This document shows, in pieces, positions 1 through 8,871 of a stretch of 49,115 nucleotides of DNA. The translations under genes were made by a program, and so were the position numbers. The DNA lies in the NCBI GenBank assembly GCA_913058575.1, contig CAJXRF010000045.1:1-49115 (forward strand). Reading direction: 5' to 3'. Positions within the stretch are counted from its first letter, which is position 1; each line of letters begins with the position of its first letter. Source of the DNA: an uncultured Bermanella sp. GTDB lineage: Bacteria; Pseudomonadota; Gammaproteobacteria; Pseudomonadales; Oceanobacteraceae. The notes under the pieces are model-generated. The model saw only the letters and a list, made by a program, of their open reading frames with translations. It did no database searches and had not been told where the DNA came from.

Positions 1-221
1 ATATAAAACTAGCCCCTTGTTACTATGAATGTCAATACAGCACTACAGTGCAAATTAGCTTGACAGATCAGTGACACCCTCACTGAAAAAGTGTTCGCAA
101 CAGCCAAAACACTTCTGCAAAGGGAATTGAGTTGACGGATTAATACCCATTACGGATTTCCACCTATAAAGATACTGAGCATAAGCCAGTACAAATAATA
201 AAAAAAACAGAGGGCAAGCAT
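1..221. other. upstream region of the DUF1302 gene
   Basis: AT-rich leader of the first gene. The only clear signal is a purine-rich ribosome-binding stretch (AGAGGG) several bases before the ATG at 222. A minus-strand reading frame at 55-285 crosses into the DUF1302 gene and looks like chance. No convincing promoter could be fixed. Confidence 0.4.
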
Positions 222-2093
222 ATGAAAAAAAATACACCCCATACGGCAATAGGTCGTAAGAAAATTTTAGCAGCGGCCATTCCATTAATCATGGCAGCCC
301 AAGCACAAAGTTTTGAATTTTACACAAGCGGCATCGAAGGCAGCTTCGATTCTGAAATTTCCATGGGCTCGAGCTGGCGAGTGGAAAAGCAAGACGATAG
401 CTTATTAACCCCAGGAAACTTTGAAGACGGTAACGCTAACTTTTCAGAAGGAGATGCGTTTTCACAGGTGTTTAAAGGCAGCCATGATTTACAAATGTCT
501 TATCAAAACTTTGGCGGCTTTGTACGGGGAAAATACTGGTACGACACCGCGTTAAACGACAATAATGTAGATTATGGTCATACCCCAACGGCCACCATTG
601 GCTCAGGCCCCACTGACCCGTTAAGTGTAAATCAAGCGGGAGAAAGCCGTTTAGATGATTCTGAATTTAACGAGTTATCTAAATTCTCTGGTGCTGAAAT
701 TCTCGATGCTTATGTTTATGGCGAATTCAATCTGCTAGGCATGCCATTAGACGTGCGCTTGGGTAAACAGGTAATCAGTTGGGGTGAAAGCACCTTTATC
801 ATGGGTGGCATCAATGCCATTAACCCCGTAGATGTTAACGGCTTCACTCGCCCAGGAGCACAAATAAAAGAAGTATTATTACCCGTTAACATGGTCTACT
901 CCAATATAGGGCTAAGCGAAGACCTAAGCTTTGAAGCTTTCTACCAGCTTGAATACCAAGAGTCGGTATTACCCGGTTGCGGTACTTATTTCTCACCCAA
1001 CGATTACGTTTCTGATGGCTGTAACTTGCTGGATTTATCAGCGCAAAATGCAAGCTTACAACGCAGTGAAAGTGCCAAGCCCGATTCTGATGGACAATTT
1101 GGTGTGTCTTTTCGTTATGTGTCTGAAGCTTTGAATGATACCGAGTTTGGATTGTATTTCATGAATATCCATAGCCGCACACCCACAGGTAATGGCATTA
1201 AAAGCTCTTTAACTTTTGAGCAACAAGTGGCTATTGGTGAGGCTGCTGGTACTGATTACATCATTAACAATGCAGCCAACCCATTTAGCCCAACCGCACA
1301 AGAATTGGCTACGGCCCAAGTGGTTGGACAACAAACGGCAGCGGGTGCGGTGGTCAATACCTCAAGTTATTTTGTGGCTTACCCTGAAGACATTCAAATT
1401 GCAGGGTTAAGCTTTGCCACGAACATTGGCAGCGTGGCCTTCTCTGGTGAAGTGAGTTACCAGCAGGATTTTCCTATTCAAGTGAACGCCACCCAATTAA
1501 TAGTCGGCACGTTGGAAGGCAACACCAGCAGTCTTGCTGCGTTAGGTATGTCTTCGTCCATCATTGATGCTGAATTAAATTCGGTAGAGGCAGGTGGAGT
1601 TGTGCAGGGTCATCGTGAGTTTGATGTTTATCAAGCGCAATTCACCGCCATTCAATTCATTGACCGAATATTAGGAGCTGACCGCTTTACCTTAATTGCT
1701 GAAGCAGGCTACACCTATATTGATGGTTTTAAAGAAGGCAATGATGAAATTAAATTTGGGCGCTCTGGTATTTTTGATATTCCAGGTGACGACGGAGGCT
1801 TTATCACCCAGAGTGCTTGGGGGTATCGCACTCTTATAGAAGGGGAATATTCTGATGTATTTTCTGGTGTTAATTTAAAACCCAGCATCGCTTGGAATCA
1901 CGATGTAGAGGGCTACTCCCCTCAAAACGGCAGTGGTTTTGGAGAAGGCGAGCAATCGGTAGATATCTCTTTAGATGCTGATTACTTATCTACTTATAAG
2001 GCCAGTATTTCATACACTCAATTTATGAGTGGTGATTACAACGAAATAAGTGACCGCGATTTTGCCTCCATTAGCGTTGGCATGCAGTTCTAA
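222..2093 (+). CDS. DUF1302 family outer-membrane protein
   Basis: A 623-residue exported protein. The N-terminus has a basic stretch (GRKK) and a hydrophobic core ending in AQAQS, a signal peptide of about 30 residues. The mature part is rich in alternating polar and aromatic residues and ends in a phenylalanine (SVGMQF), as expected of an outer-membrane beta-barrel. Length and composition fit DUF1302, whose members sit next to DUF1329 genes, exactly as here (gene at 2197, same strand, about 100 bases away). The family is associated with uptake or export of hydrophobic compounds in Pseudomonas and marine hydrocarbon degraders, but its biochemical role is not settled. The pair probably forms an operon ended by the terminator at 3577. 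Confidence 0.85.
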   Translation: MKKNTPHTAIGRKKILAAAIPLIMAAQAQSFEFYTSGIEGSFDSEISMGSSWRVEKQDDSLLTPGNFEDGNANFSEGDAFSQVFKGSHDLQMSYQNFGGFVRGKYWYDTALNDNNVDYGHTPTATIGSGPTDPLSVNQAGESRLDDSEFNELSKFSGAEILDAYVYGEFNLLGMPLDVRLGKQVISWGESTFIMGGINAINPVDVNGFTRPGAQIKEVLLPVNMVYSNIGLSEDLSFEAFYQLEYQESVLPGCGTYFSPNDYVSDGCNLLDLSAQNASLQRSESAKPDSDGQFGVSFRYVSEALNDTEFGLYFMNIHSRTPTGNGIKSSLTFEQQVAIGEAAGTDYIINNAANPFSPTAQELATAQVVGQQTAAGAVVNTSSYFVAYPEDIQIAGLSFATNIGSVAFSGEVSYQQDFPIQVNATQLIVGTLEGNTSSLAALGMSSSIIDAELNSVEAGGVVQGHREFDVYQAQFTAIQFIDRILGADRFTLIAEAGYTYIDGFKEGNDEIKFGRSGIFDIPGDDGGFITQSAWGYRTLIEGEYSDVFSGVNLKPSIAWNHDVEGYSPQNGSGFGEGEQSVDISLDADYLSTYKASISYTQFMSGDYNEISDRDFASISVGMQF

Positions 2094-2196
2094 AACCTTC
2101 AGGGATTTAACTCCTACGCTTTATTATTTTTAATAAAAGCGTGGGGCACTTATTAAAACAGAGCAGCATTGCTGGTCTGGAAAAAATGGTAACATC

Positions 2197-3543
2197 ATGA
2201 ATATAAAAACCTTTACCACATCCGCCTTACTAATAATAATGAGCGGCACTCTACATGCAAAAGTTACAGACCATGTGGCCAATAAATTAGGTGACGAGCT
2301 TACCTTAATTGGCGCACAGTCGTCTGCTAATACAGACGGCAGTATTCCAGCTTATGCAGGGGGATTAACAGCCAATCCAAACATTGATCCGTTAAAAAAC
2401 ATTTATGCCCATGAAAAGCCTTTATTTACTATTACCGCTGACAATGTCGAGCAGTATAAAAATAATTTAAGCGATGGGCAGCTGGCACTTTTCAAGAAGT
2501 TTCCTGACACTTATAAAATGCCCATTTATCAAACCCACCGAACCGCCTCGCACCCAAAATCGGTTTACGAGAAGGCTAGAAAAAATGCCACTCAATCTGA
2601 ATTAGTGGATGGCGGAAATGGTTTAAGCAACTTTGATGAAACCATTCCTTTTGCTATTCCACAAAATGGCCTTGAAGTGATTTGGAATCATGTGAGTCGT
2701 TTTCGCGGGCCCTCACTTGAAAAAAATGGTGCACAGGTAGCGGTGCAAAGAAACGGTGACTTTTTGCCCATTAAAACCCGTGGTTTACTATCGGCCCCGC
2801 ATTATTTATCAGAAGGATATGATGCTCAAAAAGACGACAATATTTTGTTTTATTATATTCAAACGGTAAAAGCCCCAGCCCGTTATACAGGCAATGTTTT
2901 TCTAGTGCATGAAACCATTGACCAAGTAAACCAACCGCGTATGGCTTGGACTTACAACGCTGGCCAACGCCGAGTACGTCGCGCCCCACAAGTGGCTTAT
3001 GACGCACCAGGGCAAGCTGCCGAAGGTTTACGGACCTCTGATCAACTTGATATGTTTAACGGTGCACCTGACCGCTATGACTGGAAACTAATGGGTAAAC
3101 AGGAAGTTTATATTCCTTATAACTCTTATAAGTTAGCAGACCAAAACGTTAAATATAAAGACATTGTAGGCTCCGGCCACATTGACCAAGATTACACCCG
3201 TTATGAGTTGCATCGCGTTTGGAAAGTGGAAGCCACATTAAAAGAGGGTACTCGCCACATTTATAAAAAGCGTACCTATTACATAGATGAAGATAGCTGG
3301 CAGATTGCCCTGGCTGATCATTATGATAACCGTGATGAATTATGGCGTGTATCTGAAGGACATTCTTTACAGTTTACTAATGTGAATACACCATTTTATA
3401 TTTCAACCACCAATTACGATTTATTATCAGGGCGTTATATTATTGAATTAGGCAATGAAGAAAGAGAGCCATTTAAATTCAGCACTGACATGAGCCGAAA
3501 AAAATTTACAACGTCCTCAATTCGCCGCCAAGGTAAACGTTAA
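2197..3543 (+). CDS. DUF1329 family periplasmic/outer-envelope protein
   Basis: A 448-residue protein with a signal peptide (hydrophobic core ALLIIMSGTLHA, cleavage near residue 22). The sequence just after it (KLGDELTLIGAQ, then GSIPAYAGGL) is the typical start of DUF1329, a LolB/LolA-like fold family of outer-membrane lipoprotein-sorting relatives. WKVEATLKEG and the YDNRDELWRV segment also fit. Length is usual for the family (about 440-460). It follows the DUF1302 gene on the same strand and should work with it, perhaps carrying hydrophobic substrates across the envelope; this is inference from the conserved pairing. A perfect-stem terminator lies just after the stop. Confidence 0.87.
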   Translation: MNIKTFTTSALLIIMSGTLHAKVTDHVANKLGDELTLIGAQSSANTDGSIPAYAGGLTANPNIDPLKNIYAHEKPLFTITADNVEQYKNNLSDGQLALFKKFPDTYKMPIYQTHRTASHPKSVYEKARKNATQSELVDGGNGLSNFDETIPFAIPQNGLEVIWNHVSRFRGPSLEKNGAQVAVQRNGDFLPIKTRGLLSAPHYLSEGYDAQKDDNILFYYIQTVKAPARYTGNVFLVHETIDQVNQPRMAWTYNAGQRRVRRAPQVAYDAPGQAAEGLRTSDQLDMFNGAPDRYDWKLMGKQEVYIPYNSYKLADQNVKYKDIVGSGHIDQDYTRYELHRVWKVEATLKEGTRHIYKKRTYYIDEDSWQIALADHYDNRDELWRVSEGHSLQFTNVNTPFYISTTNYDLLSGRYIIELGNEEREPFKFSTDMSRKKFTTSSIRRQGKR

Positions 3544-3576
3544 GATTAGCGACATTAGTATCAAGCAAGACCCTTT

Positions 3577-3612
3577 ACCCATTAGGCAGCCCGCCTAATG
3601 GGTATTTTTTTG
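3577..3612 (+). terminator. rho-independent terminator of the DUF1302-DUF1329 unit
   Basis: Perfect 11-bp stem (ACCCATTAGGC at 3577-3587 with GCCTAATGGGT at 3593-3603), 5-base loop, followed by a run of T at 3605-3611. It sits 34 bases after the DUF1329 stop. Confidence 0.92.
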
Positions 3613-3676
3613 TAATACAGTTTTATAAAATTGAAATATATAAACATGTAAAAATAAGATTATCTGTAGAACTTTG

Positions 3677-4981
3677 TTACATAGGTTGCACATAGCCTGA
3701 TTCAGAAAACACTGGCCATAGATGCTTGATTTCATCACCCTCAAGTAAGGCAATATCTCCAAATTGTAAAAATACAAATTCACTTTGGGTGGGGCGCATA
3801 AATATCCAGTCGTCCTGTTTAAGTGATATGGATTTAGAGCCGTTATACATCTCCTGATTCGTAGAGCGACCGAACAAAGGGTTAACACTGATGCCCTTTG
3901 GCGATTCCGGTTCTGCTTTCCAGTAACCACCGTAAGTAAAAAATGTTTGTGCGCGATTAGGATCCCACATGGCCATGGCATCTCCTAAACCGTCTACGCC
4001 TGGAATATCGGTATGGTCAATGGATTTAATCACCGGGGTGGCGATATAAGAAGCCGGTACGTGGTCACTTAAGGTGTCTAAATCATAATGGGTTGGTTTA
4101 ACTAAACATGTGCCAGCAGCAAGCTCGTTATGAGGAAAATCACCGCTGTCATAAGCTTGATAGGTAGGGCTTCCTGCACTATTTAGACATAAATGTTGAA
4201 TGCTGCGCCCGAGAGTTCTTTCAGTTAGTGCAACATAGTGCTGATACACAGCCATTACTTTATCGCGATTACTGAGTAAACCACCGGGTACCGAACCAAT
4301 GTGCGGCTCATAACCCATGAAACCAGAAAACGTTAGCCGCTCTGACTGCTCTATGAGGTGTAGCATATCTAACAAATCTGAATCTGAGTTCACGCCACCA
4401 CGATGAAGGCCCACATCTAATTCAATATTGATATTCATGTTTTTCTGTAAGGTATTGGCCAGTTCAAGGTATTGCTTTAAACGTTGTGGGCTATCTATGA
4501 GCCACTGTAAGTCTTTTTCAGAATTAAACGACGTAGGAGAGTGTTTTTCATTTTCATAAAACGTTTGCGCCGCTGTCACTGGCATGGGTTTTCCCATCAA
4601 CACATCGGACTGAGGAATTTCCTGAGCAATTAAACTTAAAAACGGCTGATGAAATACCATCAGTTTATTAGAGGCACTTTCCTGCATAACAAGCTTCACC
4701 AGCTCAATGGAAGGCAATGACTTCACCACAATGCGATAAGCAAAACGATTATCAATATGTTTTTTTAATACATTGATATTTTGTAGCAGTTTTTGCTTAT
4801 CAACCACCAAGGTAGGTTTGGCTATTTTTTTATTATCTAACGCTTGGCTCAAGGCCACAAAATAGGGGCTATGATTTTCACCAATATCAGTGGGTTTAAT
4901 GCCCCACGTGGCAGCGGTTGCACCTACGGCCAAACTGCCGATTAAAATCTTACGACGCCCTGGGCTAAACTGTTTGGCCAT
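3677..4981 (-). CDS. Tat-exported DSD1/D-threonine aldolase-like PLP enzyme
   Basis: A 434-residue protein of the fold-type III PLP family (alanine racemase N-terminal domain, D-threonine aldolase/D-serine dehydratase group). The N-terminus has a twin-arginine signal (PGRRKILIG plus a hydrophobic segment), so it is probably exported folded with its cofactor. PTLVVDKQKLLQNI opens the barrel; the PLP-lysine candidate is K87 in RIVVKSLPS. GLHRGG and MGYEPHIG segments follow, and NSAGSPT is a phosphate-binding-type segment. The usual His/Cys or His/Asp metal pair near the C-terminus is not obvious; the end has EIKHLWPVF. It lies 79 bases downstream of the FAD oxidase gene on the same strand, so the two are probably co-transcribed. 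Substrate unknown. Confidence 0.8.
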   Translation of the reverse strand: MAKQFSPGRRKILIGSLAVGATAATWGIKPTDIGENHSPYFVALSQALDNKKIAKPTLVVDKQKLLQNINVLKKHIDNRFAYRIVVKSLPSIELVKLVMQESASNKLMVFHQPFLSLIAQEIPQSDVLMGKPMPVTAAQTFYENEKHSPTSFNSEKDLQWLIDSPQRLKQYLELANTLQKNMNINIELDVGLHRGGVNSDSDLLDMLHLIEQSERLTFSGFMGYEPHIGSVPGGLLSNRDKVMAVYQHYVALTERTLGRSIQHLCLNSAGSPTYQAYDSGDFPHNELAAGTCLVKPTHYDLDTLSDHVPASYIATPVIKSIDHTDIPGVDGLGDAMAMWDPNRAQTFFTYGGYWKAEPESPKGISVNPLFGRSTNQEMYNGSKSISLKQDDWIFMRPTQSEFVFLQFGDIALLEGDEIKHLWPVFSESGYVQPM

Positions 4982-5060
4982 AATGGTGTTATCCGTTTTA
5001 TTATATTTATCTTTTGGTAACTTTAATTAGTGGTTACAAAAATAGTAAGTCATTCAATTT

Positions 5061-6446
5061 TTATACTGCGAAAATACTCTTCAAATATGGGTTTAAAAAT
5101 TTTCCCTGAGGATCGAGCGTTTGACGAACCTCTTTAAAGTCATCCCAATGTTTATAATGACCGGCTAATTCTTGGCCTGTCATGGTATTAATTTTCCCCC
5201 AGTGTGGGCGTCCACCATGTTTTTTAAATATTTTCTCAACGGCTTTAAACATAGGTTTATAGTCTTCATCAAAGTATCTATGAACGGCAATGGACATGGT
5301 CTCACGTTCAAAGAAAGGGCTTAACCAAATATCATCGCTTTTCACAAATCGCACTTCAAATGGAAAGAACACTTCAGGGAAGTCTCGTTCAACCACTTCA
5401 CGTACTTCTCTGAAAGCCTGCAAACCATTTTCTCTGGGTAAATGATATTCCATTTCATTAAAACGCACGTTTCGCTCGGTGGCATAATTCTGCCAAGAGT
5501 TGGCAATGGTGACTTCGTCTTCAATGGTTTTCATATAGGTACCAATAGACAGTTCTCTAATGGTGGAAGACCAGCTTAAGGCATTGCGTAATGTTTTAAG
5601 GGTTTCCACCCCATCGTTTTGATCTGTTTTATCAGTGGAGGATTCCGCTTCGGTGGTGATATTTTGGGTATCTTGAAAACCCATTCCTGAAAAAGGAATA
5701 TAATAAAACTCAAAATTGCGATTTTCATTAGCCAATGTATCGGCATTTTCTAAAATTTCTTCTATGGGTTTACAACTCAGTTGACGCTTCAAACGATAGC
5801 TAGGCTGGTTTTGCATACGCACTTGGGTGATCACACCCAGTGCGCCCAGGTTTACACGGGCAGCATTAAATATTTCTGGGTTATGGTTTCGATCACACTC
5901 GATCACTTCGCCATTGGCTGTCACTAATTGCAAACCTTCAACAAAACTAGGTAAACAACCAATGCCTGCTCCTGTTCCGTGTGTCGCTGTGCCCAATGCA
6001 CCTGCTAAAGTTTGCTCGTCTATATCGGGCATATTAATAAGGGCCTGACCAGCTTGAGCTAATGGCCCACCGATATCACCTAAACGAGTGCCCGCTTGAA
6101 TTAATGATGTGTGGTTAACTGAATCGTGAGACACCATACCGCTTAATCGGCTAATGGAAACAATGGTGTCGTCGGTGGGGACTAACGCGGTAAATGAATG
6201 CCCTGACCCAACTGGGCGAATATGGCCCGGCGCTGAAACTATAAGCTCTCTTAGCTCGTCAATATTAGCAGGGGCCTTACGGGCATCTGGATAACAAATT
6301 TGTGAGCCTGACCAATTTTTCCAAGGTATTTTTTTTTGTGTACTTGCCTGTCCTGCCTGTAAAGCGGCGAGTGTCATAGAGGGGGCAAAAGCAGTGGCCC
6401 CGGCGGTGGCGATTAAACTGCTGAGCAAATTGCGTCGTGTTATCAT
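5061..6446 (-). CDS. Tat-exported FAD-linked oxidase, D-arabinono-1,4-lactone oxidase type
   Basis: A 461-residue VAO/PCMH-family flavoprotein. It starts with a Tat signal (MITRRNLLSSLIATAGATAFA). The FAD-binding domain shows IRPVGSGHSFT at about residues 75-85, where the His of the GSGHS motif is the usual covalent-flavin site, and later GTATHGTG. The C-terminal ALO-type domain ends with RPHWGKINTM and DPQGKFLNPYL, a hallmark of aldonolactone/alditol oxidases. It would oxidise a sugar lactone or related polyol in the periplasm. The next gene on the strand is a Tat-exported PLP enzyme, so a two-step periplasmic pathway is possible. Substrate cannot be told from sequence. Confidence 0.85.
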   Translation of the reverse strand: MITRRNLLSSLIATAGATAFAPSMTLAALQAGQASTQKKIPWKNWSGSQICYPDARKAPANIDELRELIVSAPGHIRPVGSGHSFTALVPTDDTIVSISRLSGMVSHDSVNHTSLIQAGTRLGDIGGPLAQAGQALINMPDIDEQTLAGALGTATHGTGAGIGCLPSFVEGLQLVTANGEVIECDRNHNPEIFNAARVNLGALGVITQVRMQNQPSYRLKRQLSCKPIEEILENADTLANENRNFEFYYIPFSGMGFQDTQNITTEAESSTDKTDQNDGVETLKTLRNALSWSSTIRELSIGTYMKTIEDEVTIANSWQNYATERNVRFNEMEYHLPRENGLQAFREVREVVERDFPEVFFPFEVRFVKSDDIWLSPFFERETMSIAVHRYFDEDYKPMFKAVEKIFKKHGGRPHWGKINTMTGQELAGHYKHWDDFKEVRQTLDPQGKFLNPYLKSIFAV

Positions 6447-6589
6447 AATATTGATTTTGGCTCGAATTTTTATACAAAAGATATGATGATAAATTTACGG
6501 ATTTTACCTAATGCCACAATGCTCTATTTGGCCAACTAAGACGTGCGCCTAGTAATAATTTAATAAATGCAATGAAACTAACAAAGAGA

Positions 6590-6622
6590 TAGGGCCTGAA
6601 TAATATGAATACTCAGCCCCTA
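6590..6622 (-). terminator. possible terminator of the cytochrome c gene
   Basis: Inverted repeat TAGGGCCTGA / TCAGCCCCTA, ten base pairs with one mismatch and a 13-base loop, about 60 bases past the cytochrome c stop on the minus strand. It has only a short T-rich tail, so the call is weak. Confidence 0.4.
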
Positions 6623-6683
6623 TAAAACAGGTAGGTGTTTTAAAATTAGAAATGATGACAGTATTGTGACGATTTTACGCCGC

Positions 6684-7076
6684 TTAACTATTTTCCCCAG
6701 CCATAAATTGAATAAGCGCTTCAAACTCTTGAGCACTGCAATCCATGCACATGCCAAATGGCGGCATACCTGCATAACCATTAATGACACTGTCTAGCAG
6801 TTTATCCATGCCCTTTTCCACTCTGGGTTGCCAGGCTTTTTTATCCCCAACCAAAGGGGCGGTACTTTCATCTACCGCATGACATGCTTGGCAGCTGCGC
6901 TGATAAATACTGGCTATGTGTGCATCTTGAGGCATGGCACTTTTTGCATTGGCCAACAGACTTTGCTGGTTAGGCCCGTCATCACAGCCAACGATGAAAA
7001 AAGACAGAACCGCCAAAAGACTTATTTTAAATAATTGCGAAACATTTGAAGGGATTGTTGCAGACATTTTAGCCAT
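6684..7076 (-). CDS. lipoprotein cytochrome c5-family protein
   Basis: A 130-residue monohaem cytochrome. The signal peptide ends in a lipobox-like FFIVGC with Cys31 as the likely lipid-modified residue followed by DD, suggesting inner-membrane retention. The haem site is CQACH at 62-66. The distal part GMPPFGMCMDCS supplies the axial methionine and the extra CxxC typical of cytochrome c5. It probably passes electrons in the periplasm. The upstream FAD oxidase gene would be a logical electron donor partner, but the two are separated by about 240 bases with a possible terminator, so this link is only suggestive. Confidence 0.85.
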   Translation of the reverse strand: MAKMSATIPSNVSQLFKISLLAVLSFFIVGCDDGPNQQSLLANAKSAMPQDAHIASIYQRSCQACHAVDESTAPLVGDKKAWQPRVEKGMDKLLDSVINGYAGMPPFGMCMDCSAQEFEALIQFMAGENS

Positions 7077-7195
7077 CCTCGAAGTGGGAGAGGTATAAAT
7101 AATAGGCTAATCATAAATGAGCTGAAATGTGGGCACCATGTCAAATCTGGCAGGTGCCACCGTACTAAAAAAATGAAACTATCTGTAATAACAGT

Positions 7196-7588
7196 TTAAT
7201 TGGCCGCCATTTCAATGGGCTTTTCGTTGCGATCTAAAATAACGTAACGCCCTAAATCTTGCCCATCGGCTAGATCGTTGCTCATTTTATTTAAATAAGG
7301 CTCTGCATCTTCGGTAGTGGGCGCATTACCATTTTGGCCACTTAACCCGGCAATGAGCATAAATTCCCAGTCTTTCGTGATGCTGTCGGCTTCTGACACC
7401 AACGCATTAAATGAGGTTAATTCTTCGGGCAACTTATCCACACACATCACAGCTTCAATATGGCCTTTCATGTTCTTCTTACTTTTCTGCTTGCCTTTGA
7501 CTTCAGGCTGAGCAAATAAAAATAATAAACGCTGGGGCTGATCTTGTTCTTGGGTCATCTCCAATAGATCTTTAAACATGGATTTCAT
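7196..7588 (-). CDS. small conserved protein (often misnamed ribonucleotide reductase subunit alpha)
   Basis: A 130-residue soluble protein with no signal peptide. The segment QPQRLLFLFAQPE, then VMCVDKLPEELTSF, WEFMLIAGLSGQNG and a closing DLGRYVILDRNEKPIE match a widespread proteobacterial family of about 130 residues that databases label ribonucleotide reductase subunit alpha, although it is far too short to be one. The start is firm: an AGGAGG ribosome-binding site stands 5 bases before the ATG at 7588. It lies downstream of the bufferin/sigma operon on the same strand, separated by a 130-base gap with an inverted repeat. Function unknown. Confidence 0.75.
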   Translation of the reverse strand: MKSMFKDLLEMTQEQDQPQRLLFLFAQPEVKGKQKSKKNMKGHIEAVMCVDKLPEELTSFNALVSEADSITKDWEFMLIAGLSGQNGNAPTTEDAEPYLNKMSNDLADGQDLGRYVILDRNEKPIEMAAN

Positions 7589-7656
7589 GAAACCTCCTAT
7601 ACGGGGACTAATCTAAGTTGGGTATATTTTAAGAGGGTGAGAATATTTAGAAACTA

Positions 7657-7705
7657 GGCTGTGTAGGTACTCACCTGTAGGTATAAGAGTATTAATTACA
7701 CAGCC
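7657..7705 (-). terminator. inverted repeat closing the bufferin-sigma operon
   Basis: Nine-bp perfect stem (GGCTGTGTA at 7657-7665 with TACACAGCC at 7697-7705) around a 31-base loop that can itself fold. It begins about 14 bases after the anti-sigma stop (7719) on the minus strand. The T tract is poor, so it may be a weak terminator or a processing hairpin. Confidence 0.45.
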
Positions 7706-7718
7706 CAATGCCGCCCAA

Positions 7719-8381
7719 CTAGCCAGATATAGGGCTCACTAAAGCCATTACTAGGCCTTTTTCCACCCATAGCTTTACTTGCTGTCCATCCACATGCACG
7801 CTAACAGGCGCTTGTTGTGCTTCTAACTTGGGTAAAAAACCAAAGTCTTCGGCATTGAAGCGGCTTTCAAATAACGTTGAAATGGCGCCCTTGTCATCCT
7901 GCATTCTAAGTTGTGCCGCGATATTGCCCTGTATCGAGCAATAGCGCCCACCAATAAGGGCACTTGATAACCCTAATACTTGAGAGCTTCCCAAAGGGTT
8001 AAAGTCTAACTTTTTAAAGTACTGAGTGACGTTACTTAATTGAGTATTGGCCACTTCTAAAGGCTTGAGTTTTAAGTGATTGTAAGAGACTTCGGCTGCA
8101 ATGGCGTAAATTAATTCTTGCTGAGTCTTCCCTTTAGTCCCACCATAATTAGACAAGGGCAGTAGAGTCGCCATTAACACACCCGCCAGCAATACACTGG
8201 CCAGCAAAGGCCAAGCAAACCCTTTATAAGATTTTGATTGATTAGTCCCAGCATCAGGAGAGAGCGTTTCGACATTTTGTAATACACGATTTTCAAGATC
8301 ATCAAAGTCTGATAATTGCTTTGCTGACAACTCGAAAGCATCAAGATGTTGGTGAATATTTTCTTTAACGGTTTTATTCAT
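7719..8381 (-). CDS. putative membrane anti-sigma factor of the bufferin operon
   Basis: A 220-residue protein with an acidic, helical cytoplasmic part (residues 1-54), one membrane segment (about 55-76, FAWPLLASVLLAGVLMATLLP) and a periplasmic domain of about 140 residues. This layout and its position directly after an ECF sigma gene (8-base overlap of start and stop) indicate an anti-sigma factor. It is not the multi-pass DUF1109/NrsF type known for Caulobacter SigF. The periplasmic part has one Cys (RYCSIQG) and could sense metal or precursor peptide, which is inference. I did not recognise a named family for the C-terminal domain. Confidence 0.7.
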   Translation of the reverse strand: MNKTVKENIHQHLDAFELSAKQLSDFDDLENRVLQNVETLSPDAGTNQSKSYKGFAWPLLASVLLAGVLMATLLPLSNYGGTKGKTQQELIYAIAAEVSYNHLKLKPLEVANTQLSNVTQYFKKLDFNPLGSSQVLGLSSALIGGRYCSIQGNIAAQLRMQDDKGAISTLFESRFNAEDFGFLPKLEAQQAPVSVHVDGQQVKLWVEKGLVMALVSPISG

Positions 8382-8871
8382 GACTAAGCCCCAATAAATG
8401 CGAGGATGAAAGCTGTTTCAATTGTTTCTTTAACCTGTGAATACGCGAAAGTATGGTACCTCGGGCACAGTTAAATTCATCGGCAATTTCTTGAGCGCTG
8501 TATTCCAGTACACAATGCATATATAACAATTCACGCTGCGGTGCTTGCAAAGCCTGCCAATGCTTTTGAAAATCGTGCTGGTCTATGACAATATCTTCCA
8601 AGCGATCTTTATCGATATCAGTATGACTTTGTTCTACCTGTAAGGACTCCACATGAGCTTGGTGATTTTTTTGTTTACGAATTTCGTCGTACCAATAATT
8701 ACGCATAATGGTGCGAATAAAAGCACTTTTTTCCGTAACATCTTTTGGTCTTTTCACTAAAAACCTTTCGATGGCGGTATGCAATACATCCTCAGCATCT
8801 TGAGGGCTGCCCGTTAAAGCAATACCAAAGCGATACAGTTGATTCAAGGTGTGTTTATCTAAAAACTTCAT
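8374..8871 (-). CDS. ECF RNA polymerase sigma factor
   Basis: A 165-residue sigma-70 family protein with only regions 2 and 4. Region 2 spans about residues 9-68 (FGIALTGSPQDAEDVLHTA, then FIRTIMRNYWYDEIRK, the promoter-melting part). Region 4 spans about 102-152 with a helix-turn-helix YSAQEIADEFNCARGTILSR. Its ATG overlaps the bufC stop by 4 bases (ATGA) and its own stop overlaps the anti-sigma start, so it is translated from the bufferin transcript. It would drive the operon itself in a positive loop, released by the anti-sigma when a signal arrives. It should be compared with the SigF-type sigma factor that controls bufferin genes in Caulobacter. Confidence 0.9.
   Translation of the reverse strand: MKFLDKHTLNQLYRFGIALTGSPQDAEDVLHTAIERFLVKRPKDVTEKSAFIRTIMRNYWYDEIRKQKNHQAHVESLQVEQSHTDIDKDRLEDIVIDQHDFQKHWQALQAPQRELLYMHCVLEYSAQEIADEFNCARGTILSRIHRLKKQLKQLSSSHLLGLSHE

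Noticed and set aside
55-285. Minus-strand frame at the window start
   Set aside because: It crosses the start of the DUF1302 gene, has no ribosome-binding site and its hydrophobic content follows from AT-rich DNA.
3595-3981. Minus-strand frame overlapping the end of the PLP enzyme gene
   Set aside because: Alternate-frame shadow of the enzyme gene; it runs through the terminator and lacks a start signal.
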